The position numbers were made by a program, and so were the translations under genes. This document shows, in pieces, positions 1-9,012 of a stretch of DNA of 37,191 nt. The stretch covers positions 1 through 37,191 of the forward strand of contig CAYXZO010000019.1 of the NCBI GenBank assembly GCA_964469505.1. The letters run 5' to 3'. Every line of letters begins with the position of its first letter. The first letter of the stretch is position 1. The notes beneath the pieces are model-generated. The model worked only from the letters and a program-made list of their open reading frames with translations. It did not search any database and was not told the DNA's origin. The DNA comes from CAYXZO01 sp964469505. Lineage in GTDB: Bacteria > Fidelibacterota > UBA8477 > JABMPR01.

Positions 1-215
1 AACTCAGATGATAACAAACGTGTATCAGAGAGGATAGTAGCAAATCGATATTAACAATTAATCACTTTTGGAAACGCATCTAAAAAATATTAAATCTTTA
101 AAATTTATTTCTTATAAATTCATTTTAAATCTTAAGAAAATTGAATTAGCTTGTACTCACAAGAGGGATAAACCTGTATAAACCTCATCAAACGCTAACA
201 AGCATCGCGACAATT

Positions 216-1745
216 ATGTCTTTAACAGTCCTGCTGGACTGCTCAGGTCTAAATAAAGTCATGCGAGGGCTGGTGCAGCCTGACTGGTTTCAAAAATGGT
301 CCCAAAGGCAATTACAAACCGTGAAACAATTGTCTCCGTTTTTAAAAGTTCACCTGAAGAACGGTGAGTTATACGTATTAAAAAATTGGGACCGAGACAG
401 CACGGATAAGCACGTAATCGGCGAAGGATCTTTGCTTGGTCCCGATAGAGATACCTTAAGGCATGGTCGTTTCAAAATAGGTATTGATTCCGTAGCACTT
501 TTTGAAACTAACATATTGGAACAATCACCCTCCACCGCTGGGTTGACTTTGATGACGGGAGTTTCGTTGTTTATCACCGCCATGTGCCTTAGCAATCCCA
601 AGGCCTGTTTCGGTTCCTGTCCCACTTTCTACATCGTAGGGGAGGACAGTTTGAGACCAGTGGCTGAGGGCTTTTCGGCCAGTATTGCACCAGCCCTGGA
701 GGCCACCGATATCGACGCTTTGTACCATGCCCGAAACCACAACCCCACCGTTGAAATCGAGATGCGGAATGAGGCCCTGGAAACTCATGTGGTGCGTTAT
801 GTTGACTTGCTGGCTCTTCCTAAGACGCCCGGCAATCGGGTTTATGCAGATCTGTATGGTAACTTTTGGGAAAGTGATTTTTTAATCCCGGCGGCGGCAG
901 CAAGGGGCGTAGAGGGTGATTGTCTCTCTCTCCTACGGGAAGCCGATCATGTTGAACGCTACAGTCTTGCCGATTCTAACTATCTGGGAGCCAAGGAATC
1001 AATAGAGCTGATGTTTGATAATATCCAACCCGGCCAGTATGGAATTGTGGTAGCGTGCCGTCAGACCCTTTTGTCCACTTATCTCTTATACCAAACGTTT
1101 GCATATATGGGGAACAACGTCGGATATTGGCTGGCCGAACTGGAACGCAAGGGAGTTAAAAGCAGTTCTAATTCCTTAACGAATATTCTTGGTGGTATCG
1201 AGGTATTTGTTCAAAACTCAAAAGGCAAGTGGCGGCTGGTTGACACGATTAAAGAATACGGTCCGTTGGCGATAGATTTTCATCTCATTTCTATCAGCAT
1301 CCCTGGCGCCGACTCCTTGAACGTCCGCTTAAGAATGACAAAAGGCAATTGGCGAGTGGACTACGTGGCGCTGGCTCGTCTAACCGGACAAGTGCACCCC
1401 ATCGACTTGAAACCGTATCAAGTCAAGCAGAATGGTCAAATTGACAAAAGAGCCCAGGTAGCTCTAATCGATTCCGCCAAACAGTTGGTAACTCTACCCG
1501 GGGATCGTTACATCTTGAGTTACCGACTCCCGAAAACAGCGTTTGATTATGAACTTTTTATCCAAAGCCGGGGATATTATCTAGAGTGGATAAGAGAAGA
1601 ATGGATCGCGGAAGAGAACCCTTACTTGCTCGCCCAGGAGTTTCTGGCACCCAGGTTATTTTTAAGACGCTTGGCGCCGGAGTTCAAACAAGTTGAAGGA
1701 AAAATGGAAGAGTGTTTTTGGAACAGTCGTTATGCGAGACGGTAA
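216..1745 (+). CDS. Unknown envelope protein with GSCPTFYI motif
   Basis: Function unknown. The 509-residue product has a hydrophobic stretch at about 106-124, followed by GSCPTFYI (133-140) and then a segment resembling a recurrent family of uncharacterised exported proteins that carry an SCPfvY motif, an LER/LEAT-D segment and an N-E-x-x-E-T motif (here NEALETHVVRYVDLLAL). Cysteines lie at 9, 124, 131 and 135. No catalytic motif is visible. The start is uncertain. The ATG at 216 has no clear ribosome site, but the frame stays open back to 150, and AAGAGGG (161-167) sits six bases before an in-frame CTG at 174. Starting there would add a short basic region and a hydrophobic segment ending LLDC, like an imperfect lipoprotein signal. 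The end overlaps the next gene by 14 bases, so the two are probably cotranscribed. Family likeness is from memory. Confidence 0.6.
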   Translation: MSLTVLLDCSGLNKVMRGLVQPDWFQKWSQRQLQTVKQLSPFLKVHLKNGELYVLKNWDRDSTDKHVIGEGSLLGPDRDTLRHGRFKIGIDSVALFETNILEQSPSTAGLTLMTGVSLFITAMCLSNPKACFGSCPTFYIVGEDSLRPVAEGFSASIAPALEATDIDALYHARNHNPTVEIEMRNEALETHVVRYVDLLALPKTPGNRVYADLYGNFWESDFLIPAAAARGVEGDCLSLLREADHVERYSLADSNYLGAKESIELMFDNIQPGQYGIVVACRQTLLSTYLLYQTFAYMGNNVGYWLAELERKGVKSSSNSLTNILGGIEVFVQNSKGKWRLVDTIKEYGPLAIDFHLISISIPGADSLNVRLRMTKGNWRVDYVALARLTGQVHPIDLKPYQVKQNGQIDKRAQVALIDSAKQLVTLPGDRYILSYRLPKTAFDYELFIQSRGYYLEWIREEWIAEENPYLLAQEFLAPRLFLRRLAPEFKQVEGKMEECFWNSRYARR

Positions 1746-2259
1746 TCAATATCCTATACTTTTAGTTTTGCTGACTTCCCTGATTATAAGTTGTGCTACT
1801 ACCAATATTCCCAAGAACTGGCTAAAGAATCCTACTGAGCTTCAGACTAATGGCACTGGAAGCTGGATAACCGTTGAGACTAAAGCGGGCAAAGTGTACG
1901 GTGGAGAATTGATTGCTGTTAGCAAGGATTCATTTTACGTGGCTTTCCATACTCTGTATGTAATTCCTATTGCCAGCGTAAAGCTGGCACGTCTTGTAGC
2001 ATATAATTCCAATGCCATGCGAATGGGGTTTCTGGTCTTTTTAGGAGCAATCTCCACCCTTTCCCATGGATTTGGCCTGTTGGCAACTGCTCCCATGTGG
2101 CTTATCGCTGGATCTGTGGCTGTATACCGCCAATATCATATGCCGATTATTATCTATCCTTTAAAAGATTGGGAGCATTTCACTCCCTTTGCACGCTATC
2201 CCCAAGGGTTTCCGGCTGGGATTGACAGAAGCAAGATTAAAATAAAACTGCCTTCTTGA
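1732..2259 (+). CDS. Small putative lipoprotein with membrane segment
   Basis: Unrecognised 175-residue protein. I chose the ATG at 1732 because it is followed directly by a lipoprotein signal peptide: a hydrophobic run at 8-20 and lipobox ISC with Cys21. A TTG at 1693 would add 13 residues in front. The ribosome site is weak (GGA at 1720), and the gene starts inside the end of the upstream gene, so translation is probably coupled. After the signal comes a beta-rich stretch (about 44-90; motifs GSWITVETKAGKVYGGEL and DSFYVAF), then a hydrophobic region (97-131) that could span the membrane once or form a hairpin. A lipid anchor plus an internal hydrophobic segment suggests the protein sits tightly on the membrane with its neighbour. 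No enzyme signature. Confidence 0.6.
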   Translation: MRDGNQYPILLVLLTSLIISCATTNIPKNWLKNPTELQTNGTGSWITVETKAGKVYGGELIAVSKDSFYVAFHTLYVIPIASVKLARLVAYNSNAMRMGFLVFLGAISTLSHGFGLLATAPMWLIAGSVAVYRQYHMPIIIYPLKDWEHFTPFARYPQGFPAGIDRSKIKIKLPS

Positions 2260-3447
2260 AAACAGATAGAAATAGCTAGCCGTAGAAGAGATGTCACTTA
2301 AATACTCTTTTTACTATTAGGTCTAGAGAGCATGAGTTCATGCGGTTGGAACGTCTTGTTTATACCAAGGAATTTATATCTTACTGACGACAAATGCGCC
2401 TTCTAAGTAGATAAAACTATGATCTTATCGTGAATCAACATGGTTTTCTACTTGACAACTCCAGTAGCTTTAGTATTCACTAAGAGGACTAAGGTAAATG
2501 CAATCCGACACTAACTATAATGAGATAATCTTATACGCTGTTACACATCCAAGCCTCGAATAGATTAAATAGTCCGACATATCATAGTTATGCAACATTA
2601 CAATTTTAACTTTGCTTGCTTTCTACCCCGGCAGTATCAGTAAAAATCTCGCTGATACATCGATTTTGTGATCATATATAACTTTTCCCTTGTCGTTTCC
2701 TTCAGCACTAATCCACCTTACGGGCTCTAGCTGCCGTCATAACTAACGGTGGATTCTGGTGGCTTTCTACAAAACTAGCTGTCAATTAATCTGTCTAACC
2801 GGTTCTGGTTAGAATCAATTGGATAAGCCATATCTCTAACTAAGAAATAGCATTTTCAATTAAGATTTTAATTTGGGCGAAATCAGTCTCCTTTTACAAA
2901 TCTGATTAAAATACTTAGTTAAACTGTTGATCCGCCATCACTCTCTTCCATAGACTTCGTTTTCAAAGTTTGAGATAGCTTTGTCCTCCAGTATACGCCC
3001 ATGTTCTTTGACCTACTCTTGAACTATTACGTTCTACCTTACACTGATTATTAGGCGCACTCTGTTCTTTTCGATCACCACTTCCACTTTCTTTAATTAT
3101 TGAAAACCTCTTAAATCATCCTGGCATTCGACACGCTAGGGGTGGAAAAATCTGAAACTCAAAGGTTAGAGCAGTAAACAATAGAAAACAAATCGTCGCC
3201 TTGAAAACAATGACAGTTATACCATAAAAGGGATTCGACGCCAAACCATACTTTCAACGCAAACAACTTGTACCAGATGGATACATTCTTAGACCTCCTT
3301 GAATTAACCCCAATCAACAAAGTCAATCTATGGAACTTCTCAGCACCCCTGCCATGCGATGGTTACAGTAATTTCATTATTCCCTTTTCCGATCTGCCAT
3401 TAAATTGCCGCCAGAATGGCACTGGGCCACACATTTTTCCCTTTGAT
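2260..3447. other. 1.2-kb gene-free AT-rich stretch with short inverted repeats
   Basis: I see no convincing gene on either strand: stops are frequent in all frames and no open stretch has both a ribosome site and protein-like composition. A 92-codon frame at 3268-3546 runs into the M1 peptidase gene and has no homology I recognise. The stretch holds several short inverted repeats: GCATGA/TCATGC (2330-2343), GTATCAG/CTGATAC (2634-2640 and 2652-2658), AATCCACC/GGTGGATT (2710-2717 and 2748-2755) and TCTAACC/GGTTAGA (2794-2800 and 2807-2813). It may be decayed coding DNA, a long leader for the peptidase pair or an untranslated RNA region. Confidence 0.5.
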
Positions 3448-3464
3448 GGAGGAGAGATAGCCTT

Positions 3465-6374
3465 ATGCGGAAGTTACTCTGGATCGGTGTTTTGGCTCTA
3501 TTCACCACGCTGGAGGCCTACTGGCAGCAAGACGTACGCTATGTGATGCACGTACGTCTGGACGTAAACCACAAGCGCCTGGAAGCCCGCAGCGAACTTA
3601 CCTACGTAAACCATTCCCCCGATACCTTGAGGGAAATTGATATGCACCTCTACTGGAACGCGTTCAATCGGGGGACTATAGCGGATGTGGCCAACCGCAA
3701 GCATGGCTGGGCGCCTTTTTCGCACAAGCGCTGGACCGGAATTATCATCGAGCAAGCCCAATTGAATGACGGTCGCACCATATCCTGGCGCATAGATGAT
3801 GACACCATCTTGCGGCTTTTTCTGCCCGAACCATTGTTACCAGGCGATACGCTGCAATTCTCTTTAGAGTGGAAGAGCAAAATCCACCACCATTATGATC
3901 GTTCGGGGTGGGGTGGTCGACAATTTGATTTCGCTCAATGGTACCCCAAATTCGTAGTGTACGATGAGAATGGAAGCCACCCTGATCCTTTCGGTGAGTG
4001 GGGTGAATTCTATGGGGAATACGGTACCTACGATGTAACTCTGGATCTGCCGGGAAATTATATCGTGGCCGCCACGGGGATAGTGACAGAAGGTGATCCC
4101 GGCTGGAGTGCCGTAGCGGTGGATACTACCCGTCCCTGGGAGGAGTGGTTGAAAGAATACGAGCAAAAGCACAAGGAGCTGGAAAAAGACTCCACTAAAA
4201 GGCGGGTGGTTACTTTTCATGCTGAGCGCGTCCACGATTTTGACTGGCTGACCTCACCTGATTTGGTCTACGAACACGGAAATTGGGACGGTATTGACAT
4301 TCACGTACTGTTTGATAAAGCAGTGGGGGCCCGCTGGACGAAAAAAGTGGTCCACCGCGGTGCACGAGCCCTCCAATGGCTTTCCACCCATTTCGGCCGC
4401 TACCCCTGGCCTCAGATGACCATCACTAAAGCCCTCATAGGTGGTGGGATGGAATACCCTATGTTGGTGATGGACGGTTCGGAAAGCGAAAGCTTGATCG
4501 TCCACGAGATAGGTCACAACTGGTTCTACGGTATTTTCGGCAACGATGAACTGGATGAACCGTGGTTGGATGAAGGCTTCACCACCTTTCAAACGCGCTG
4601 GTATTTGGAAACTCGTTACCCCAATCGGGAAGATTTAAAGGCCGCTAGGTGGATAACCAAGTACGAGGCGGAAAACCTACCTCATAACTCCAGACGGGAA
4701 GACGACTTGCAACGTGCACTGGCCTATATGCTCTCGCCTCGTAACGAACCCATCGCCCGACGCAGTCAGGACTTTGTGCACAGCGGTTCGTACCGCACCA
4801 ACGCTTACACCAAGACCAGCTTGATGCTAGAAAGCTTGAAGAATTACCTGGGTGAAGAACGTTTCACTAAGGGCATGAAATTGTATTTCCAACGTTGGGC
4901 TTTGAAACACGTTACCGAAGAGCGTTTCATCAAAGCCATGGAGGACGGCAGTGGCCAGGAGCTGGATTGGTTCTTCGACCAGTGGCTGCACCGCAAAGGT
5001 TGGGTAGATTATTCCCTGGACAGTTGGGAAACCAAAAAGTTCGACGGCGGGAACTACATCACCACTGTAGAAGTGACGCGCAAGGGCCGATACTTCATGC
5101 CTCTACCGGTTGTGCTTTACGGTCCCCAAGGGGAACAAGTCAGCCGACCATTGTTTCCTTTCCGCTATCGCAAGCAAGTGATCATGTCTGTCGAAACTCC
5201 TTTTCGACCGGTACGGGTGGCTCTGGATCCAGACGATATCTTTCTGGACGCATATCGTCTGGATAACGGTTTACCTCATAAAATGTATTTCCGGCCTGAT
5301 ATTCCTGGGGGACAATCCATCCCTGGAGACGGTTGTACTCTCCTTTGGCGTCCAAGTCTGAACAATAGTCAGTTCACAGGGCTCAAGGCGGGCCTTACCC
5401 TTCGCCATACTTACCGTAAATTTTTCCGGAATTGGCAATTGGGACTTTGGTTCAACACCCGGCAAAAAGATTTGGACGGCAGCCTGGCGGCAGAAAAGAA
5501 TTTCTACGGTCTCCCCGTTAACGCCCAGGCTAAATTCCAGAGTGAGAAATGGAACGGCGCCTTGCAAGTTAGCAGCCAATTCAAGCTGGGCTGGGCTCGC
5601 AAATACAGTTACCGGTGGCAGCAAAATCTCAGATTGGGAGCCACCTACATTCAGGTCCTAGATTCTACTTCAACTTTGACACAACCTACGAGCTACACCA
5701 TCCTAAGCAGCGCTTATCATTTTCAACGGGCGTTGGGACCCAACTGGTTTATCTGGGATCTGCAGTGGAGCGCCGGTCCCGGTGGTTGGGGGACCTGGGG
5801 ACAAACCTTCAGTTCCATCAGAGCCGAAGCTATTTTTAATAGCAGCAATGGGCGCACACCAATAGTGCTGCGGGCCTTCATTGGGGCTGATTACGGTTCC
5901 ACCCCTCAAGGAGAACAACTGCGTTTGAGTGGAATTACCCTGCGGGAGCGTCATTTTCGCCATTGGGAAAGCTTTCTGGATGAAATGGGTGGGACTGACA
6001 TCGGCTCCCACGCTTACCGTGGCGGTGGGGCCGGCCTGCGGGGATTCGCGGCTCAGGACTCCAGCGTCAGACAAATCGTGGCCCTCAATGTAAACGCAGC
6101 GTATCGCCTGCCGGTGCCGCGCTTCATGCGTCGGTTATCCCTGGCCTTCTTCACCGATCTGGCCTACTTGGTCGACAGCGGCGATCAGCCAGCCGATGCC
6201 GGAGTGCAACTTACCTGGCAACCCTCATGGAGACGCACCAACTTTTTTACCACCTGGTTCCGCCCATTTGAGCTTAGCGTCGGATTCCCCCTGGTGCGTA
6301 AGCTGAGAACTACCTGGGAAGCTCCAAAGTTTAGCGAAAGCTGGTTTTTCACCATCACCTGGAGAGACTATTGA
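3465..6374 (+). CDS. M1-family metallopeptidase fused to Omp85-like beta-barrel
   Basis: A secreted zinc aminopeptidase-like enzyme joined to an outer-membrane barrel. The ATG at 3465 follows GGAGGAGAG and opens a signal peptide (about 1-18). The M1 catalytic part shows the substrate motif GGGMEYP (326-332; family GxMEN), zinc motif HEIGH (His347, Glu348, His351) and the third ligand Glu370 in DEGF, exactly 19 residues after His351 as in M1 enzymes. Residues around 530-615 look like the beta-sandwich that follows the M1 catalytic region. From about 625 to 969 the sequence alternates polar and aromatic residues like barrel strands. It includes GLRGF (Arg859-Gly860-Phe861), matching the (V/L)RG(F/Y) loop-6 signature of Omp85/BamA/TamA barrels, and ends in an aromatic residue. 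No POTRA domain is evident. The M1 call is secure; the Omp85 assignment is motif-based. Confidence 0.9.
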   Translation: MRKLLWIGVLALFTTLEAYWQQDVRYVMHVRLDVNHKRLEARSELTYVNHSPDTLREIDMHLYWNAFNRGTIADVANRKHGWAPFSHKRWTGIIIEQAQLNDGRTISWRIDDDTILRLFLPEPLLPGDTLQFSLEWKSKIHHHYDRSGWGGRQFDFAQWYPKFVVYDENGSHPDPFGEWGEFYGEYGTYDVTLDLPGNYIVAATGIVTEGDPGWSAVAVDTTRPWEEWLKEYEQKHKELEKDSTKRRVVTFHAERVHDFDWLTSPDLVYEHGNWDGIDIHVLFDKAVGARWTKKVVHRGARALQWLSTHFGRYPWPQMTITKALIGGGMEYPMLVMDGSESESLIVHEIGHNWFYGIFGNDELDEPWLDEGFTTFQTRWYLETRYPNREDLKAARWITKYEAENLPHNSRREDDLQRALAYMLSPRNEPIARRSQDFVHSGSYRTNAYTKTSLMLESLKNYLGEERFTKGMKLYFQRWALKHVTEERFIKAMEDGSGQELDWFFDQWLHRKGWVDYSLDSWETKKFDGGNYITTVEVTRKGRYFMPLPVVLYGPQGEQVSRPLFPFRYRKQVIMSVETPFRPVRVALDPDDIFLDAYRLDNGLPHKMYFRPDIPGGQSIPGDGCTLLWRPSLNNSQFTGLKAGLTLRHTYRKFFRNWQLGLWFNTRQKDLDGSLAAEKNFYGLPVNAQAKFQSEKWNGALQVSSQFKLGWARKYSYRWQQNLRLGATYIQVLDSTSTLTQPTSYTILSSAYHFQRALGPNWFIWDLQWSAGPGGWGTWGQTFSSIRAEAIFNSSNGRTPIVLRAFIGADYGSTPQGEQLRLSGITLRERHFRHWESFLDEMGGTDIGSHAYRGGGAGLRGFAAQDSSVRQIVALNVNAAYRLPVPRFMRRLSLAFFTDLAYLVDSGDQPADAGVQLTWQPSWRRTNFFTTWFRPFELSVGFPLVRKLRTTWEAPKFSESWFFTITWRDY

Positions 6375-8620
6375 TGTTGCGGACAAGATTGGTGCTGATT
6401 TTACTGCTTTTGCACTTTCCCCTGTTGCTTATAGCCGAATACCACTTCATGCGGGTTTGGTATAGTTCGGTAGCTCAAAGACAACAGTTGTTTGCCAACG
6501 GCCTGGATCCCGAAGGCGCCCGGGAAAAATCCGGTTATTGGATCGATGCGGTCTTGAGCGATGACGACATCCAGCGTTTTAGAAATCTCGGTTATCGCCT
6601 GGACACCGTACAAGCCAATCTGGAAGAATATTACGCTGCCCGTCTAGATCCCTATGCTCCCCGGGAATTAGGGTACGGCAGTATGGGGGGATATTACACT
6701 TACGCGGAAATCGGGGCGCAACTGGACTCGCTCCATGCCACACGACCTGATCTGGTTAGTGAAAAAGACACCATCGGCTGGTCCTATGAAGGAAGGCCCA
6801 TTTGGGCCCTAAAAATCTCCGACAACCCCGATCTGGATGAGGGCGAGCCGGTGGTTCTTTATCACGCTCTGATCCACGCCCGGGAACCCGAAGGGATGGA
6901 AACCATTTTGTATTTTGCCTGGCGGCTGGTGGATGCCTATGGGCTGGATCCGATTCTCACATATTTGGTGGATAACCGCGAACTGTGGTTTATTCCGGTG
7001 GATAACCCCGACGGATATGTCTATAACGAGCAGAATCATCCCAACGGGGGCGGTATGCACCGTAAGAATATGCGCCCCGATTGTCTTTCCGAACCGGGTG
7101 TGGATCTGAACCGCAATTGGGGCTATATGTGGGGTTACGACAACAGTGGTTCCAGCAGTAATCCCTGTGATCAAACTTATCGAGGTACCGCCGCCTTTTC
7201 TGAGCCTGAAACTCAGGCTTTAAGAGATTTTATCATCGCCCATCAGCCGGTGGCAGTCCTTAACTATCACACTTATGGTAATCTGTTGATCAGACCGTAC
7301 GGATATGATGCAGCAGTCGAGTTGCCGGATTCGGCTTTGGCCGTCTTTACCGAAGCGGGACAGGATCTGGTGCGGGATAACCATTACCTGTTTGGCAATT
7401 CACTTGAGACGGTGAGCTATCTGGCCAACGGTACAACTTCCGACTGGATTTTCGGCTCCCAGGGGATTCTGAACTACACCCCCGAAGTGGGGTCTTACAG
7501 CCAGGGGGCTTTTTGGCCGGCCACCGAATACATATTTCCCCTGGCCGAAGAGAACTTCACCATGAATCGCCATCTGGCCTTGATTGCAGGTCATACGGTT
7601 CAATTCACCAGCTTCCACTTCTCCAACCTTGATTTTATCCAACCCGAAAGTACCTACCTCGGCACCCTGGAGGTGCGCAACAAAGGCCTAACTGAAGCAG
7701 CTTGCTGTGCGCGGATTACCCTGACCTGCCCTGATAGTTCTTTAGCAATAGCTGTAAACGAAATTCAAACTGAGGAGCTCCCCCCCTTGACTTCCCAACT
7801 CATCACCGGCTCCGATTTCACATTTACGGTGCAGGCCCAGTATGGCGAAACCGCCACTCTCATTGTCACTGTTGATAACGACGACGCATATTCACTACGA
7901 GATACGCTACAGTGGATCGTCGGCACTCCCACTTTGATCTTCAGCGACGGGGCTGAGGACAGCCTGGTTAACTGGACCACCGATGGGTGGGGGTTGACTA
8001 CCGAAGCTTATAGCGGGGACTATGCCTTCACTGAATCGCCCGTAGGGGATTATCCTAATCAGGCGGATCTATGGTTCATCCTGAACCATCCTCTGGATTT
8101 TACCGGTTTCGAACATCTGACTCTGGAGTTTCAAGCGGCCTGGGATATCGAATCCGACTGGGACTGCGCCCAGGTTTTAGCGTCTACCGACAGTATCACG
8201 TGGATAGCCCTACCGGCAACTCATACCCATCCGGGATCAGGCTATGGCGTTCAACCTGGCGGTGAACCGGTTTTTGATGGCCAGCATGATTGGTCATTGG
8301 AGAAAGTTTCTCTACAAGACTTCGCCGGCGCCCCCCGGTTCTGGCTGGCATTCCGCGTACGGTCGGATAGCTACGTAAATGGTGACGGCTTCCGGGTGGA
8401 CAATATCAAGGTTCTGGGCTGGCGCGCGAATGCTCCCATAGTCGGCGACGTCAATGGTGATGGGGAACTAAATGTAGAGGATGTCACCTATCTAATCGAA
8501 CAGATTTTGACGCTCCAAGATCTGGACCCCACTCAGTTTGAGCAGTTTGATTTAAACGATGATGGGGCAATTAACGTGTTGGATGTGGTGGTAGTAATTG
8601 AAGCAATTCTTAATTCATGA
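6374..8620 (+). CDS. Secreted M14 carboxypeptidase with dockerin-like C-terminus
   Basis: A zinc carboxypeptidase that removes C-terminal residues from peptides outside the cytoplasm. The ATG at 6374 shares its first base with the upstream stop codon (TGATG), so translation is coupled to the M1 gene; a TTG at 6371 is possible but less likely. Signal peptide about 1-20. The M14 core has zinc ligands His168 and Glu171 (HARE) and His299 (NYHTYG), substrate-binding VDLNRNW and catalytic Glu371 (TPEVGS). Beyond about 410 come a beta-rich linker and a jelly-roll-like region (FSDGAED onward). Residues 690-748 form a dockerin-like pair of calcium loops, DVNGDGELNVEDV and DLNDDGAINVLDV. No cohesin is visible in this window, so the tail may act as a sorting or docking module elsewhere. 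All active-site residues appear intact. Confidence 0.92.
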   Translation: MLRTRLVLILLLLHFPLLLIAEYHFMRVWYSSVAQRQQLFANGLDPEGAREKSGYWIDAVLSDDDIQRFRNLGYRLDTVQANLEEYYAARLDPYAPRELGYGSMGGYYTYAEIGAQLDSLHATRPDLVSEKDTIGWSYEGRPIWALKISDNPDLDEGEPVVLYHALIHAREPEGMETILYFAWRLVDAYGLDPILTYLVDNRELWFIPVDNPDGYVYNEQNHPNGGGMHRKNMRPDCLSEPGVDLNRNWGYMWGYDNSGSSSNPCDQTYRGTAAFSEPETQALRDFIIAHQPVAVLNYHTYGNLLIRPYGYDAAVELPDSALAVFTEAGQDLVRDNHYLFGNSLETVSYLANGTTSDWIFGSQGILNYTPEVGSYSQGAFWPATEYIFPLAEENFTMNRHLALIAGHTVQFTSFHFSNLDFIQPESTYLGTLEVRNKGLTEAACCARITLTCPDSSLAIAVNEIQTEELPPLTSQLITGSDFTFTVQAQYGETATLIVTVDNDDAYSLRDTLQWIVGTPTLIFSDGAEDSLVNWTTDGWGLTTEAYSGDYAFTESPVGDYPNQADLWFILNHPLDFTGFEHLTLEFQAAWDIESDWDCAQVLASTDSITWIALPATHTHPGSGYGVQPGGEPVFDGQHDWSLEKVSLQDFAGAPRFWLAFRVRSDSYVNGDGFRVDNIKVLGWRANAPIVGDVNGDGELNVEDVTYLIEQILTLQDLDPTQFEQFDLNDDGAINVLDVVVVIEAILNS

Positions 8621-8712
8621 ACAAAAGTCACTTTTTCTTTACAAAAGTATTGCGGAGTCATAATACTTAGATAAATTTCGCATCACTAGCCAGCCATAAT
8701 AGGTTGGGTTCT

Positions 8713-8780
8713 TGTGAAAAAGTCGGGATTTAGGCCTGGTAGGAATCAGGCCAAAAAGTCTTGGGGGCTAACTTTTTCGG
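8713..8780 (+). promoter_or_regulatory. Foldable leader with alternative pairings
   Basis: GGCCTG (8733-8738) pairs with CAGGCC (8747-8752). Around it, GAAAAAGT (8716-8723) can pair with ACTTTTTC (8771-8778). A second copy of AAAAAGTC (8753-8760) can instead pair with the same ACTTTTT tract, so two mutually exclusive folds are possible. The element ends about a dozen bases before the ribosome site of the small membrane-protein gene. No known riboswitch class is recognised. Confidence 0.35.
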
Positions 8781-8801
8781 CAAGCGAGGACAAGGAGAGG
8801 T

Positions 8802-8978
8802 ATGAAATCATTCAGGGCTCCGCGTCGCAGCGGGGGGGGCACCCTACCTATCGGGGTACTTATTATTGTAATGATTTTAGCATTAATGGCGGTACGGTTC
8901 ATCAGCCAGCCAAATCCTGAAGCTAAGGCTCAACATTCGCGTCAGGTCTGGCGCAGTAGTTTAGTAAACTTTCAATAG
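8802..8978 (+). CDS. 58-residue single-span membrane protein
   Basis: Unknown function. The ATG at 8802 is preceded by a near-ideal ribosome site (AAGGAGAGG, 8792-8800) with almost no spacer, and the frame runs 58 codons to TAG. The N-terminus is basic (MKSFRAPRRSGGG), followed by one hydrophobic helix at about 15-33 (PIGVLIIVMILALMAV) and a polar tail (QPNPEAKAQHSRQVWRS), fitting an N-in, C-out membrane protein or a signal-anchor peptide. Codons 11-13 lie in a run of eight Gs (8832-8839), a possible slippage site. A longer overlapping frame from 8714 lacks a ribosome site and protein-like composition. The gene lies 181 bases downstream of the M14 peptidase on the same strand and converges on the next gene. 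Confidence 0.55.
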   Translation: MKSFRAPRRSGGGTLPIGVLIIVMILALMAVRFISQPNPEAKAQHSRQVWRSSLVNFQ

Positions 8979-8991
8979 GTTTCCCTTCCAA

Positions 8992-9012
8992 GCCTTTCAA
9001 AGTCTGAAAGGC
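8992..9012. terminator. Hairpin between convergent genes
   Basis: GCCTTTCA (8992-8999) and TGAAAGGC (9005-9012) form a perfect 8-bp stem with a five-base loop. It overlaps the stop codon of the minus-strand gene and lies 13 bases past the stop of the plus-strand small gene. Neither side has a T-run, so efficient intrinsic termination is doubtful; it may instead protect 3' ends. Confidence 0.35.

Noticed and set aside
2260..3447. Transposon or insertion-sequence remnant
   Set aside because: No transposase-like translation, no matching terminal inverted repeats and no target-site duplication could be found by eye.
3268..3546. 92-codon plus-strand frame before the M1 peptidase
   Set aside because: It overlaps the well-supported M1 start by 80 bases, has no ribosome site and no recognisable features.
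8714..8920. 68-codon plus-strand frame from a GTG at 8714
   Set aside because: It has no ribosome site, runs through the foldable leader and has unlikely composition; the frame from 8802 has a strong site and a clear membrane segment.
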